The notes under the pieces: model-generated
What the model saw: the letters and a program-made list of their open reading frames with translations, nothing else
Told to the model about the DNA's origin: nothing
Database searches by the model: none
Translations under genes and position numbers: made by a program
In this document: one piece after another, positions 29,210 through 39,106 of the stretch
How the letters are laid out: every line of letters starts with the position of its first letter
Numbering within the stretch: position 1 is the stretch's first letter
Assembly: GCF_016093545.1 (NCBI RefSeq)
Contig: NZ_JADKYX010000028.1
Coordinates: 1 to 64,000, forward strand
DNA length: 64,000 nucleotides
Direction of reading: 5' to 3'
Source of the DNA: Massilia rhizosphaerae
Lineage (GTDB): Bacteria > Pseudomonadota > Gammaproteobacteria > Burkholderiales > Burkholderiaceae_D

Positions 29210-30865
29210 GTGTCTGACTGTAAGAACAACAACATCTTCCTCGTCGGCCTGATGGGAGCCGGCAAGACCACCATCGGCCGCCTGCTGGCGCGGCGCCTGG
29301 ACATGACCTTCATCGATTCCGACCACGAGATCGAAGCGCGCACCGGCGCCACGATCCCGTGGATCTTCGAGATCGAAGGCGAGGCCAGTTTCCGCCGCCG
29401 CGAAGCGGACGTGATCCGTGAACTCACCGCGCAGAACGGCATCGTGCTGGCCACGGGCGGCGGCGCCGTGCTGGACGCGGCCAGCCGCGCGCTGCTGGCG
29501 CAGCGGGGCACCGTGATCTATCTGCGCGCGAGCGTCGCCAGCATCCTGCAGCGCACGGCGCACGATAAAAACCGCCCGCTGCTGCAGACGGCCGACCCGC
29601 GCAGGAAACTGGAAGACCTGACCGCGCAACGCGAACCGCTGTACCGCGAGATCGCCGACATCGTCATCGACACGGGCCGACCTAACGTACAATCGATGGT
29701 TCAGACCATCCTGGACCAGCTCGAGGCCGGCAACGCCGAGCGCGAGCGGGCCAAAGCAAAGGCGACAATGAACGAACAGGCATGCATTTCCCTTAACGTC
29801 GAACTGGGCGACCGCAGCTATCCGATCGCGATCGGACGAGGGTTGCTGGACGACGCTTCCCTTTTACACCGCCACATCGGCGGCAGCGGCAAGGTGGCCA
29901 TCGTCACCAACACGACCGTCGCGCCGCTGTACCTGGAAAAGGTCGCGGCGCCGCTGCGCGCGGCCGGCCGCGACGTCGTGCCCATCATCCTGCGCGACGG
30001 CGAGGAATATAAAACCTGGGAGAGCCTGAACGAGGTGTTCGACGCTCTGCTGGCGAACAAGTGCGACCGCAAGACCACGCTGGTGGCGCTGGGCGGCGGC
30101 GTGATCGGCGACATGACGGGCTTCGCGGCCGCGACCTATATGCGCGGCGTGCCGTTCGTGCAGATCCCGACCACGCTGCTCGCGCAAGTCGATTCGTCCG
30201 TGGGCGGCAAGACGGGCATCAACCACCCGCTGGGCAAGAACATGATCGGCGCGTTCTACCAGCCGCGCGCCGTCATCGCGGACACCGCCACGCTCGACAC
30301 CCTGCCGGACCGCGAGCTGTCGGCCGGCCTGGCGGAAGTCATCAAGCACGGCGCGATCCTCGACGCCCGCTTCTTCGACTGGATCGAGGCGAACGTCGCC
30401 AAGCTGATGGCGCGCGACCATGCGGCGCTCGCGCACGCGATCGCGCGCTCGTGCGAGATCAAGGCGGACGTCGTGGCGCGCGACGAGCGCGAAGGCGGCC
30501 TGCGCGCGGTGCTGAACTTCGGCCACACCTTCGGCCACGCGATCGAGTCCGGCCTGGGCTACGGCAAGTGGCTGCACGGCGAAGCGGTCGGCTGCGGCAT
30601 GGTGATGGCGGCCGACCTGTCGCGCCGCCTGGGCCTGATCGACGATGCGGCCGTGGCGCGCGTGCGCGCGCTGGTGCAGGCGGCGGGGCTGCCGGTCGTC
30701 GCGCCGGACCTCGGCCTGGAACGCTGGATCGAGTTGATGGAAGTCGACAAGAAGAACGAGGGCGGCGCGATCAAGTTCATCCTCCTGAAGCCGCTGGGCA
30801 GCCCGAGCATCACGAACGCCCCGCGCGAACTGCTCGAGGCGACGTTGGAGAGTTGTACGAAATGA
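29210..30865 (+). CDS. aroKB: Shikimate kinase / 3-dehydroquinate synthase in one continuous frame (AroK-AroB)
   Basis: One uninterrupted reading frame of 551 residues encodes two shikimate-pathway enzymes. Shikimate kinase (residues about 1-185) has the Walker [12 protein letters not shown], the DSDHEIE substrate motif and the RPLL lid. 3-dehydroquinate synthase (about 187-551) has [19 protein letters not shown] and the metal/NAD site around SVGGKTGIN and GHTFGHAIE. No stop separates them. An in-frame ATG at 29768 ([10 protein letters not shown]) after an A/K-rich linker could still start AroB on its own. The frame opens upstream of the terminator, so I placed the start at GTG 29210; no Shine-Dalgarno precedes it and the mRNA may be leaderless or nearly so. 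dgt follows with an ATGA overlap. Confidence 0.88.
   Translation: MSDCKNNNIFLVGLMGAGKTTIGRLLARRLDMTFIDSDHEIEARTGATIPWIFEIEGEASFRRREADVIRELTAQNGIVLATGGGAVLDAASRALLAQRGTVIYLRASVASILQRTAHDKNRPLLQTADPRRKLEDLTAQREPLYREIADIVIDTGRPNVQSMVQTILDQLEAGNAERERAKAKATMNEQACISLNVELGDRSYPIAIGRGLLDDASLLHRHIGGSGKVAIVTNTTVAPLYLEKVAAPLRAAGRDVVPIILRDGEEYKTWESLNEVFDALLANKCDRKTTLVALGGGVIGDMTGFAAATYMRGVPFVQIPTTLLAQVDSSVGGKTGINHPLGKNMIGAFYQPRAVIADTATLDTLPDRELSAGLAEVIKHGAILDARFFDWIEANVAKLMARDHAALAHAIARSCEIKADVVARDEREGGLRAVLNFGHTFGHAIESGLGYGKWLHGEAVGCGMVMAADLSRRLGLIDDAAVARVRALVQAAGLPVVAPDLGLERWIELMEVDKKNEGGAIKFILLKPLGSPSITNAPRELLEATLESCTK
29768..29770 (+). other. aroB: Possible internal start codon for AroB
   Basis: In-frame ATG with a weak AAGG five bases upstream, at exactly the point where stand-alone AroB proteins begin. 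If used, it would give a 365-residue AroB in addition to, or instead of, the fused protein. The sequence alone does not decide. Confidence 0.45.
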
Positions 30866-32001
30866 TCGACTTCGACGCCCACCTGGCTCCTTACGCGGCG
30901 CACTCGTCGAAGAGCCGTGGGCGTCGCCACCAGGAAGCCGCGCCGGGCTCGCGCAGCGAGTTCCAGCGCGACCGCGACCGCATCATTCACTCGACCGCGT
31001 TCCGCCGGCTCGAATACAAGACCCAGGTCTTCCTGAACCACGAAGGGGACCTGTTCCGCACCCGCCTCACGCATTCGATCGAAGTGGCCCAGATCGCGCG
31101 CACCCTCGCGCGCGGCCTGCGCCTGAACGAGGACCTCGTCGAAGCGACGGCCCTCGCGCACGACCTGGGGCACACGCCGTTCGGCCACGTCGGCCAGGAC
31201 GTGCTGAACGACTGCATGAAGGACTACGGCGGCTTCGAACACAATCTGCAAAGCCTGCGCGTCGTCGACCACCTGGAAGAGCACTACGGCGCCTTCGACG
31301 GCCTGAACCTGACGTTCGAGACGCGCGAAGGCATCTTGAAGCACTGCTCGCTGGCGAACGCGCGCCAGCTGGGGGAGCTGGGCCAGCGCTTCATCGACAG
31401 GACGCAACCGAGCCTGGAAGCGCAGCTGACGAACCTCGCCGACGAAATCGCGTACAACAACCACGACATCGACGACGGCCTGCGTTCCGGTTTGCTGACG
31501 ATGAAGCAGATGGAAGAGGTGGACCTGTTCGCGCGCCTGCACCGCGAGGTCGTCCGCCAGTATCCGGGACTGCAGGGCCGGCGCGAGCTGTACGAGACGA
31601 TCCGCCTGATGATCACGGCGATGACGGCCGACCTGGCCGCGACGTCGGCCGAGCTGCTGGCGGACGCCGCGCCGCAGAGCATCGAGGACGTGCGCGCCGG
31701 GCCGCCGCTGATCCGCTTCTCGCAAGCGATGCGCGCCGAGACGACGGCGCTGAAGCGCTTCCTGCACGCGAACCTGTACCGCCACTTCCAGGTGAACCGC
31801 ATGCGCGTGAAGGCCAGCCGCATCGTGCACGAACTGTTCGACGCCTTCATGAGCGATCCCGTGCTGCTGCCGCCGGATTACCAGGCGGCGTCCGGCGACA
31901 CGATGAAACAGGCGCGCAAGATCGCCGACTACATCGCCGGGATGACGGACCGGTATGCGATCAAGGAACACCGGCGCATCTATTCGCTCGATACGTTCTG
32001 A
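30862..32001 (+). CDS. dgt: dGTPase-like deoxyguanosinetriphosphate triphosphohydrolase
   Basis: HD-domain enzyme that releases tripolyphosphate from dNTPs and may limit nucleotide pools. 379 residues. Metal ligands are in [14 protein letters not shown] and [15 protein letters not shown] (His-Asp near residues 99-100), with [13 protein letters not shown] further on. The start is in an ATGA overlap with aroB, as in many betaproteobacteria. Confidence 0.93.
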   Translation: MIDFDAHLAPYAAHSSKSRGRRHQEAAPGSRSEFQRDRDRIIHSTAFRRLEYKTQVFLNHEGDLFRTRLTHSIEVAQIARTLARGLRLNEDLVEATALAHDLGHTPFGHVGQDVLNDCMKDYGGFEHNLQSLRVVDHLEEHYGAFDGLNLTFETREGILKHCSLANARQLGELGQRFIDRTQPSLEAQLTNLADEIAYNNHDIDDGLRSGLLTMKQMEEVDLFARLHREVVRQYPGLQGRRELYETIRLMITAMTADLAATSAELLADAAPQSIEDVRAGPPLIRFSQAMRAETTALKRFLHANLYRHFQVNRMRVKASRIVHELFDAFMSDPVLLPPDYQAASGDTMKQARKIADYIAGMTDRYAIKEHRRIYSLDTF

Positions 32002-32025
32002 CGCTTATCCAGCCTCATCTAACGC

Positions 32026-32394
32026 TTATTCGGTCCGGGCAAACACGCGCAGGCGATGTCCGTCCGGATCGGCGGCCGTGAACGTATAACCGAAATCGAC
32101 CCGCGCCGGCGCCTGCAGGATGCGCGCGCCGGCCTCGCGCCATTTGACGTGCAAGGCATCGACCTCGGCATCGGCCGCGACGCGCAGCGCGAGCTCGCTG
32201 CCGCTGCCATGGAAATCGGCGGCCGGCACCGCATCGGACTTCGCCCACAGGCCCAGCATGCGCCCGTTTTCGAGCGGGAACAGGACGAACGCGGGGGCAC
32301 TCTCGACGTGCTGCGCGTCCAGCAACTTGGCATACAGTCGCGCGCTCGCCTGCGGATCGGCGACGTAGAGGATGGTGTAGTTCGGGGTCAGCAT
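32026..32394 (-). CDS. VOC (glyoxalase/bleomycin-resistance fold) protein
   Basis: A 122-residue single-domain member of the vicinal oxygen chelate superfamily. TILYVADPQASARLYAKLL opens the first beta-alpha-beta unit, and FTAADPDGHRLRVF is the usual C-terminal metal-site strand (His and adjacent residues). ATG 32394 has AAGGAG six bases upstream. Substrate unknown; members include isomerases, dioxygenases and drug-binding proteins. It is convergent with dgt. Confidence 0.8.
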   Translation of the reverse strand: MLTPNYTILYVADPQASARLYAKLLDAQHVESAPAFVLFPLENGRMLGLWAKSDAVPAADFHGSGSELALRVAADAEVDALHVKWREAGARILQAPARVDFGYTFTAADPDGHRLRVFARTE

Positions 32395-32467
32395 GATGAT
32401 CTCCTTCGTTGGTTGACAGTGCGGCCAGTGTAGGCGGCCACCCTGTCAATTCCTGTCAGGAGCCATC

Positions 32468-32672
32468 AATTCGGGGTCAGAGCATATTTCCTCGACAATT
32501 CGGGGTCAGAGCACATGTTAGGAACATGGCTCCGCAGCCATGTTCGATGCGGCTGCCGTTCGATAGCGCCGTACCTCGGCCCACGTCACGTTCGTGATCG
32601 CCGATACCTGTGCCGAGAAACCATTGCCGCAAAATGTGCTCTGACCCCGAATTGATGCTCTGACCCCGAATT
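32468..32672. mobile_element. Decayed 205-bp palindromic element with four 17-bp termini
   Basis: AATTCGGGGTCAGAGCA occurs twice in direct order (32468-32484, 32497-32513) and twice inverted (32637-32653, 32656-32672), bracketing about 120 bases. The core has a short open frame on the minus strand that resembles the tail of a protein but no complete gene. The pattern is that of a miniature element or a remnant of a larger transposon with doubled ends. It stops 4 bases from the mutY stop codon, so insertion did not harm mutY. Confidence 0.8.
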
Positions 32673-32676
32673 TTGG

Positions 32677-33786
32677 TCAGGAGAATAGCGACGGTTTCGC
32701 GAGCTGCCCCAGCAGCTTTTTGATCGGCGCCGGCAGCGGGGCGGCGGCGATGGCCGACAAGTCCCACCACACATGGCCGGGCGGCGTGTCGCCCCGCTGA
32801 TTCAGGCCGATGCGATACGGCTGGATGTGCAGGCGGTAGTGGGTAAAGCCGTGCATGAGCGGCAGCAGCGCCTCGACTTCGGCCACCGTGCCGAATTCGC
32901 CGGCGGCGCCGGCCAGCAGCGCCGCCGGCACGTCGTCGGCGTCGTCCAGCGCCACGTGGCCGTCGTATTCCGGCAGCGACAGCAGGCCGCCCCAGATGCC
33001 GCTGTCGGGCCGCTGCCGCAGCAGCACCTGGCCGGCGTCGACGACGGCCAGCATCAGCGCGCGCCGCTCCGGCGTCGCCTTCTTCGGCTTGGGCACGGGC
33101 AGCACGGACGTGCGGCCGGTCGCGAACGCCACGCAGCGATCCTGCAGCGGACAGCGGCCGCAGTCCGGTTTGCCGCGCGTGCACAGTGTGGCGCCCAGGT
33201 CCATCAGGCCCTGCGTGTACGCTTCGATGCCGTCGCCGTCCGGCAGCAGGGCGTCGGCGCGGCGCCACAGGGCGTCTTCCACCGGCTTGATGCCCGGGTA
33301 CTCGTCGATGCCGAACACGCGCGCGAACACGCGCTTCACGTTCCCGTCCAGGATCGCGGCGCGCGCCCCGCTGGAAAACGCGGCGATGGCGGCGGCCGTC
33401 GAGCGGCCGATGCCGGGCAGGTCGGCCAGCAGCGCGGGGTCGCTCGGAAACGTGCCGCCGTAGTCCGCGACGACGCGCCTGGCGCACGCGTGCAGGTTGC
33501 GCGCCCGGGTGTAGTAACCGAGGCCGCTCCAGTGGGCCATGACGTCGTCCGCCGGCGCCACGGCGAGGTCGTGCACGGTCGGGAAGCGTTCCAGGAAGCG
33601 CGCGTAATAGCCCAGCACCGCCGTCACCTGCGTCTGCTGCAGCATGATTTCGGAGAGCCAGATGCGGTAGGCGTCGCGCGTGTTTTGCCAGGGCAGGGCG
33701 TGGCGGCCGTGGGCGCGCTGCCAGTCGATGACGGCGCGCGAGAAGCTGGGGTCGGAGAGGATTTCGGTGTCGGTGCTGCGTTTCAT
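32677..33786 (-). CDS. mutY: A/G-specific adenine DNA glycosylase
   Basis: Removes adenine mispaired with 8-oxoguanine. 369 residues. The helix-hairpin-helix (LADLPGIGRSTAAAIAAF, catalytic Asp just after), the iron-sulfur Cys set (C-x6-C-x2-C-x5-C, CTRGKPDCGRCPLQDRC) and the C-terminal NUDIX-like domain are all present. It follows the dynamin-like gene by 16 bases and mutM lies further upstream in the same direction. Confidence 0.96.
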   Translation of the reverse strand: MKRSTDTEILSDPSFSRAVIDWQRAHGRHALPWQNTRDAYRIWLSEIMLQQTQVTAVLGYYARFLERFPTVHDLAVAPADDVMAHWSGLGYYTRARNLHACARRVVADYGGTFPSDPALLADLPGIGRSTAAAIAAFSSGARAAILDGNVKRVFARVFGIDEYPGIKPVEDALWRRADALLPDGDGIEAYTQGLMDLGATLCTRGKPDCGRCPLQDRCVAFATGRTSVLPVPKPKKATPERRALMLAVVDAGQVLLRQRPDSGIWGGLLSLPEYDGHVALDDADDVPAALLAGAAGEFGTVAEVEALLPLMHGFTHYRLHIQPYRIGLNQRGDTPPGHVWWDLSAIAAAPLPAPIKKLLGQLAKPSLFS

Positions 33787-33802
33787 GCTCGGTGTATCTG
33801 CC

Positions 33803-35725
33803 TCAGGCTGCTTGCAGTTCGGGCTGCCCGGCGCGCAGCGCGTCGGCCACCAGGCCGGAGAGCTCCGCCAGCCGCGCCTTGAGGCGCTCCAGGTCGTGTT
33901 GGGCCGCCTCGAAGGCGGCGATTTTCTGTTCCAGGCTTTCGGTGGCGTCCAGGATGCGCTGGATCGACGCCTGGCGGTGGCGCAGCTGGTCGCGGTGCTG
34001 GCGGATCTGCGCCTCGAGCGGCGCCATGATGACCTTGAGCCACGCCTCGGCGTCGCCGTTCGCCTCGCGGAACGCGAATTTGACGCGCGCCGCGATCGAG
34101 TCGAAGAAGCGTTCGAGCAGCGCGCCGCGGCTCGTGATGAGCAACGTCGCGGTGCCGAACTGTTTCAGGTAGATGGCTTCGATGGCGTCGATCTCGTGCC
34201 GGTAGCGTTCCAGCGACAGCGTGGCCGGCTGCGTCAGCGCGAGCCCGTGCTCGGCGGAGAAGCGGCGCACCATCGTGTCCATCATGGCCGCGATCTCGGC
34301 GATCTTCGCCTCCGCCGCGGCGAGGCTGGCGCGCGCCTGCTCGAAGAACACGCGCACCGGCGTGCGCATGCCGGTGGAAAAGCGCGCCGCTTCCATCGCG
34401 GTGCGCACGGCGTCGACGTGGGCCTGCACGACGTCCATGCCGATGGCGGAATACAGCTCCGTCGACAGGGTCGTGAACACGGCGCGCGTGCCCTGCAGCT
34501 TGAACAGGCTCGCGTCGAATTCCTTCTTTTCCATCTCGACGCGGCGCATCATGTGGGCGATCACGCCCTGGTTCTTGCCGCGCAGGCCTTGCAGTTCCTG
34601 CAACTGCTCGACGAGGTCGCGGCCGCGCGCGGCGAGCAGCGCGCCCTGGGCGCCGGCCAGCGCCGCGAGATCGCCCTGCAGCTGGCGGCGCAGGATGTCC
34701 TGGCGCGCCGGGATCAGTTCGTGGAACAGCGCCGATTCCAGCGCGCCCATGCGGCTTCGTTCGAACAGGCCGAGGTCGCCCGTGATCTTGCCGACGAGGG
34801 CCTTCTGCGCCGAGACCGGGAACACCTGCGCGTCCGCCACGCCCAGCAGGCGGGCCGCGTCGTGCTGCTGGCGCGCGATGGCGGCATCGTTGTCCTGCGG
34901 CGTCCTCAGTTCGTCCCACAGCGCGTCGATCTTGTTCAGCACGACGATGCGCCCCGGGCCTGCATTGATGTGCGTGCGCCAGACGTCGATGTCGCTCTTC
35001 GTGACGCCCGTCTCGGCGGCCAGGATGAACAGGACCGCGTGCGCGTTCGGGATCAGGTTCAGCGTCAGCTCGGGCTCCGTGCCGATCGCGTTCAGGCCCG
35101 GCGTGTCGAGGATCACGAGGCCTTGCTTGAGCAGCGGATGCGGCACGTTGATCAGCGCGTGGCGCCAGCGCGGGATCTCGACGAGGCCGTCGCTGCCCAG
35201 CGTGGGGGCGAGGTCGGGGTCGTCGGGGTCGTACAGGCCGAAGCGCTCGGCCTCGCTGGGGCTGACGCGGCGCGTCAGGCTCACCTGCAAAAAGCTCTCG
35301 TGCATGCGCTCGGGCGCGGACAGGTCCAGCGGCAGCACGGTCCAGGCATCCGGTACGTCGCGGTAGTCGCTCGTCGCCAGGCGCTCGGCGCGCGTCTCGA
35401 TGGGCAGCAGGCGGATGCTCGGCGCCAGCTGCGGATCCCAGGCGAACTCGGTCGGGCACATCGTCGTGCGGCCGGGGCTCGACGGCACGATGCGCTGGCC
35501 GTAGTCGGCGAAGAAGATGGCGTTGATCAGCTCCGATTTGCCGCGCGAGAATTCGGCCACGAACGCGACCGACAGCCGGTCGTCGCGCAGCCGCGCGAGC
35601 GCGCGCACGACGCGCTGTTCCGCCGCGCCATCCAGCAGCTCGGCCGCCTGGGCCCAGCCGCGATACTGTTCCAGCGCCTGGGCGACCTGCGCGCGCCAGT
35701 CCGCGTATTGTTGTAAATCCTGCAT
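33803..35725 (-). CDS. Dynamin-family large GTPase
   Basis: A 640-residue GTPase with bacterial dynamin-like layout. G1 is AEFSRGKSELINA (about residues 57-69), G2 the Thr in GRTTMCPTEF, G3 ILDTPGLNAIG, and G4 VLNKIDALWDE. The C-terminal half is helical with long coiled-coil stretches (residues 340-430 and 560-640). No membrane helix is obvious, so membrane contact would be through a helical tip. It sits between mutM (21-base gap) and mutY (16 bases), apparently one operon. A role in membrane remodelling or nucleoid/envelope stress is possible; none is shown. Confidence 0.85.
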   Translation of the reverse strand: MQDLQQYADWRAQVAQALEQYRGWAQAAELLDGAAEQRVVRALARLRDDRLSVAFVAEFSRGKSELINAIFFADYGQRIVPSSPGRTTMCPTEFAWDPQLAPSIRLLPIETRAERLATSDYRDVPDAWTVLPLDLSAPERMHESFLQVSLTRRVSPSEAERFGLYDPDDPDLAPTLGSDGLVEIPRWRHALINVPHPLLKQGLVILDTPGLNAIGTEPELTLNLIPNAHAVLFILAAETGVTKSDIDVWRTHINAGPGRIVVLNKIDALWDELRTPQDNDAAIARQQHDAARLLGVADAQVFPVSAQKALVGKITGDLGLFERSRMGALESALFHELIPARQDILRRQLQGDLAALAGAQGALLAARGRDLVEQLQELQGLRGKNQGVIAHMMRRVEMEKKEFDASLFKLQGTRAVFTTLSTELYSAIGMDVVQAHVDAVRTAMEAARFSTGMRTPVRVFFEQARASLAAAEAKIAEIAAMMDTMVRRFSAEHGLALTQPATLSLERYRHEIDAIEAIYLKQFGTATLLITSRGALLERFFDSIAARVKFAFREANGDAEAWLKVIMAPLEAQIRQHRDQLRHRQASIQRILDATESLEQKIAAFEAAQHDLERLKARLAELSGLVADALRAGQPELQAA

Positions 35726-35746
35726 GCTTGCGCCTCGTCTCTCACC

Positions 35747-36580
35747 TTACCGTTGGCAGACCGCGCAATAGAACGTGGACCGCTGGCCTTGCTTGATCTG
35801 GCGGACCGGGGTGCCACAGTTGCGGCAAGGCACTCCTGCACGATCATAGACGAAATATGTCTGCTGGAAATAGCCCGATTGGCCGTTTACGGCAATAAAG
35901 TCACGCAAGGTACTGCCGCCCTGCACGATGGCGGCGGCCAGGACGTCGCGGATGGCTTCGGCCAGCTTGTCGTAGCGGGCCCGGCTGATCTTGCCGGCCG
36001 CCGTCTTCGGATTGATGCCGGCGCGGAACAGGCTCTCGCAGGCGTAGATATTGCCGACGCCGACGACGATGTCGCCGGCCAGCAGCACCTGCTTGACCGG
36101 TGCGCTGCGGTTGCGCGTGGCCCGGTGGAGCAGGGCGCCGGAGAACGCGTCTTCGAGCGGTTCGACGCCCAGGCCGCGCAGCAGCACGTGCTGCGCCAGC
36201 TCACCGTCGTCGTGGCCGTGCCAGAGGACGGCGCCGAAGCGGCGCGGATCGTGCAGCCGCAGCACGCGCCGGCCCTCCGGGCCGCGCACGACGAGGTCGA
36301 AGTGGTCGTGCTTTTTCAGCTCGACGCCTTCCGGCAGCACGCGCAGATGGCCGGACATGCCCAGGTGGATGATCAGCGTGCCGTGCTCGAACGTCAGCAG
36401 CAGGTATTTGCCGCGCCGGCCCGTGCCGAGGATGCGGCGGCCGGCGAGCAACGCGCGCAGATTCGGCGGAAACGGCCAGCGCAGGCCGTCGCGGCGCAGC
36501 ACGACGTCGTCGACGACACGATCTTCCAGGTGCGGCGCGACGCCGCGTCGCGTTACCTCAACTTCCGGCAATTCGGGCAT
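35747..36580 (-). CDS. mutM: Formamidopyrimidine-DNA glycosylase
   Basis: Bifunctional glycosylase/AP lyase that removes 8-oxoguanine and formamidopyrimidines. 277 residues. The N-terminal catalytic [12 protein letters not shown] (Pro2, Glu3), the helix-two-turn-helix with VGNIYACE, and the C-terminal zinc finger (CRNCGTP...YCAVCQR) are intact. First gene of the mutM-dynamin-mutY unit, divergent from the TPR lipoprotein. Confidence 0.97.
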   Translation of the reverse strand: MPELPEVEVTRRGVAPHLEDRVVDDVVLRRDGLRWPFPPNLRALLAGRRILGTGRRGKYLLLTFEHGTLIIHLGMSGHLRVLPEGVELKKHDHFDLVVRGPEGRRVLRLHDPRRFGAVLWHGHDDGELAQHVLLRGLGVEPLEDAFSGALLHRATRNRSAPVKQVLLAGDIVVGVGNIYACESLFRAGINPKTAAGKISRARYDKLAEAIRDVLAAAIVQGGSTLRDFIAVNGQSGYFQQTYFVYDRAGVPCRNCGTPVRQIKQGQRSTFYCAVCQR

Positions 36581-36684
36581 GTATGACTAACAACGTGAGT
36601 GGAATGTAAATTCGTGTTGCAGCCGCGCACGCGGTACGGGTGCATGGCGTAAAATCGGACAACCTTGACGACGTGGGACTTGCC

Positions 36685-38478
36685 TTGAAAAACGCTTTCA
36701 CCATTGTAACCCTCTCCGCACTGCTGTCGGCCTGCGCTGTGGCGCCCAAGCAGCAGCCGGTCCGGGATCTGTCCGACCAGCCGCTCGCCGCCGCCGAGGC
36801 CCGCGACCATCCGGATGCCGCCAAGACGAACGAGGACGATCAAAGCAAGGAAAACGCCCCCAACGTCAAGATGACCCCGGCCATGATGGCCCAGTTGATG
36901 CAGGCCGAAATGGCGTACAAGAAGGGCGACTGGCAAGGGCCGTACCTGACGATGATGAGCCTGGCCGAGCAGACGAAGGACCCGCGCCTGGCCAAGCGCG
37001 CCGCCGAGATGGCGCTGTCCGCCAAGCAGGCCGACGACGCCCTCGCCGCCGTGAAACTGTGGCGCCAGTACGCGCCGGACTCCGAAGAGGCCAGCCAGTA
37101 CTATCTGGGGTTGATCATCCTGTCCGACAACCTCGGCGAGGCCGAACCCATCTTGAAACAGCGTCTGGCGGACGCGACGCCGGCCGCCCGCGGTCTCGTG
37201 ATGTTCCAGATGCAGCAATTGCTGCTGCGTGCGAAGGACAAGGACGCGGGTATCGCCATGCTCGAGCGCCTCGTCGCGCCGTACGGCAACCTGATGGAAA
37301 CGCACGTCGTGCTGGCCCAGGCGGCGCTGGCGCGCAACGACAAGGCAGCCGCGCGCCGCGAGGCCCAGGCGGCCCTGCAGATCAAGCCCGATTCCGAGAT
37401 CGCCGTCCTGACGGTGGCCCAGGTCAGCGAGGACGAGGGCGGCGCGATCAAGGTGCTGAAGGATTTCCTCGCCGCCCACCCGGACGCGCGCGACGTCCGT
37501 GCGGCCTATGCGCGCCTGCTCGTCAACGAAAAACAGTACGAGGCTGCGCGCCAGGAGTTCCTCGTGCTGGACAAGGCCAAGCCGGACAACCCCGGCACCT
37601 TGTACGCGCTCGGCATCCTGTCGATGCAGATGAACGACCGACCGGCCGCGGAAAAATATTTCTCCCGCTTCGTCGACCTGATGGACAAGGCGCCGGAAGA
37701 CGAGCACGACCCGTCCAAGGCCGTGATGATCCTGTCGCAGCTGGCCGAGGAGCGGGGCGATTACAAGGCCGCGGCCGACTGGCTCGACCGGCTCGACAGC
37801 GAAGACCCGAAGATCCAGTTCGGCGCCGAACTGCGCCGTGCCCAGCTGACCGCGAAGCAGGGCGACGTCGCCGGCGCGCGCAAGCTGCTGAGTACCCTCA
37901 AAACGGACGACAAGACGGAGCAGGCGCAGATCGTGCTTGTCGACGCGCAAATCCTGCGCGACGCGGGCAAGCCCAAGGAAGCGTTCAAGCTGATGGCGCA
38001 GGGCGTCAAGCGCTTCCCGGACAATATGGATTTCCTGTACGACTACGCCCTAATGGCCGAAAAGATGGGCAAGACGGCCGTCATGGAAAAATCGCTGCGT
38101 AAAGTGATCGCCAAGTCGCCGGACAATATGCAGGCCTATAACGCGCTCGGTTATTCGCTGGCCGACCGCAAGGTGCGCCTCAAGGAAGCGTATCGACTGA
38201 TCGCCAAGGCCCTCAAAATGGCGCCGAACGACCCGTTCATCCTGGACAGCATGGGCTGGGTGCAATATCGCATGGGTAAGCTGGACGCGGCCGAGGCCCA
38301 TCTGCGCCAGGCCTATGCGGCGCGCAACGACCCGGAAATCGCCGTGCACCTGGGCGAGGTGCTGTGGAAGAAGGGCCAGAAGGACGATGCCCGCAAGCTG
38401 TGGCGCGAAGCCCAGGCCAAGGATCCCAAGAACGACACGCTCAAGAGCACCCTCGCGCGTCTTCACGAGACCCTGTAA
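36685..38478 (+). CDS. TPR-repeat lipoprotein upstream of lolB
   Basis: A large tetratricopeptide-repeat protein of about 597 residues anchored by a lipid: KNAFTIVTLSALLSAC is a signal peptide with a lipobox. At least eight TPR-like helical pairs follow, clearest in the last third (NMQAYNALGYSLADR, DPFILDSMGWVQYRMGKLDAAEAHL). The start is uncertain: TTG 36685 gives a canonical lipoprotein signal with GGGA six bases upstream; GTG 36673 and ATG 36640 are in frame. Followed by lolB (12 bases) and ispE. It probably serves as an envelope assembly scaffold; the partner is unknown. Confidence 0.85.
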   Translation: MKNAFTIVTLSALLSACAVAPKQQPVRDLSDQPLAAAEARDHPDAAKTNEDDQSKENAPNVKMTPAMMAQLMQAEMAYKKGDWQGPYLTMMSLAEQTKDPRLAKRAAEMALSAKQADDALAAVKLWRQYAPDSEEASQYYLGLIILSDNLGEAEPILKQRLADATPAARGLVMFQMQQLLLRAKDKDAGIAMLERLVAPYGNLMETHVVLAQAALARNDKAAARREAQAALQIKPDSEIAVLTVAQVSEDEGGAIKVLKDFLAAHPDARDVRAAYARLLVNEKQYEAARQEFLVLDKAKPDNPGTLYALGILSMQMNDRPAAEKYFSRFVDLMDKAPEDEHDPSKAVMILSQLAEERGDYKAAADWLDRLDSEDPKIQFGAELRRAQLTAKQGDVAGARKLLSTLKTDDKTEQAQIVLVDAQILRDAGKPKEAFKLMAQGVKRFPDNMDFLYDYALMAEKMGKTAVMEKSLRKVIAKSPDNMQAYNALGYSLADRKVRLKEAYRLIAKALKMAPNDPFILDSMGWVQYRMGKLDAAEAHLRQAYAARNDPEIAVHLGEVLWKKGQKDDARKLWREAQAKDPKNDTLKSTLARLHETL

Positions 38479-38490
38479 ATAAACGCCTTC

Positions 38491-39105
38491 ATGCCGATGC
38501 CCCCATTGATTCGTCTCGTTTCCGCGGCCGCGTGCGCGGCTGCCCTGGCCGGTTGCGCCACCACCGCCAACGTCCCCCTTGCCAAGCCGACCGCGCAGGT
38601 GGGCGCCTACCGCGACACCATCGACCTGAACGGCCGGCTGGCCGCGAATTACCAGAAAGATGGCCAGCCGCAATCGATCAACGGCAGTTTTACTTGGATG
38701 CAGCGCCCGGGCCGCATCGACGTGTCGCTGTTTTCGCCGCTGGGCCAGACCGTGGCCGAGATCACGGTAACGCCCGAGACCGCGACGCTCACCCAGTCCG
38801 GCCGCGCGCCGCGCGTGGAAAAGGATATCGACACGCTGACGGCGAAAGCGCTCGGCTGGACCTTGCCCGTGAGCGGCCTGCGCGACTGGCTGCAGGGCTA
38901 TGCCGTCGACGCAAGCGGCAAGCGTTTTATCGCGTCGCCCGCGCACGACAGCGTCGTCACGAACGATGGCTGGCGCCTGCGTTTCGTGGAATGGCAGAAC
39001 GGCCCGAACGGCAACCCGATGCCGCGCCGCATCGATGCCGAGCGCAGCACGACCGCCGTCGGCGATGCGCTGACGATCCGCATCGTCATCGATCCGGTGG
39101 CGTGA
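38491..39105 (+). CDS. lolB: Outer-membrane lipoprotein insertion protein LolB
   Basis: Receives lipoproteins from LolA and inserts them in the outer membrane. 204 residues with its own lipobox (LAGC, Cys near residue 22). The LNGRLAANYQKDGQPQSINGSFTW and DVSLFSPLGQTVAEI strands and the GWTLPVSGLRDWLQG loop are typical. Lies between the TPR lipoprotein and ispE, the usual place in proteobacteria. Confidence 0.93.
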   Translation: MPMPPLIRLVSAAACAAALAGCATTANVPLAKPTAQVGAYRDTIDLNGRLAANYQKDGQPQSINGSFTWMQRPGRIDVSLFSPLGQTVAEITVTPETATLTQSGRAPRVEKDIDTLTAKALGWTLPVSGLRDWLQGYAVDASGKRFIASPAHDSVVTNDGWRLRFVEWQNGPNGNPMPRRIDAERSTTAVGDALTIRIVIDPVA

Positions 39106-39106
39106 C

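Noticed and set aside
32519-32636. Small protein in the core of the 205-bp element
   Set aside because: Only about 37 codons end inside the element and no start with a ribosome site is present; treated as remnant.
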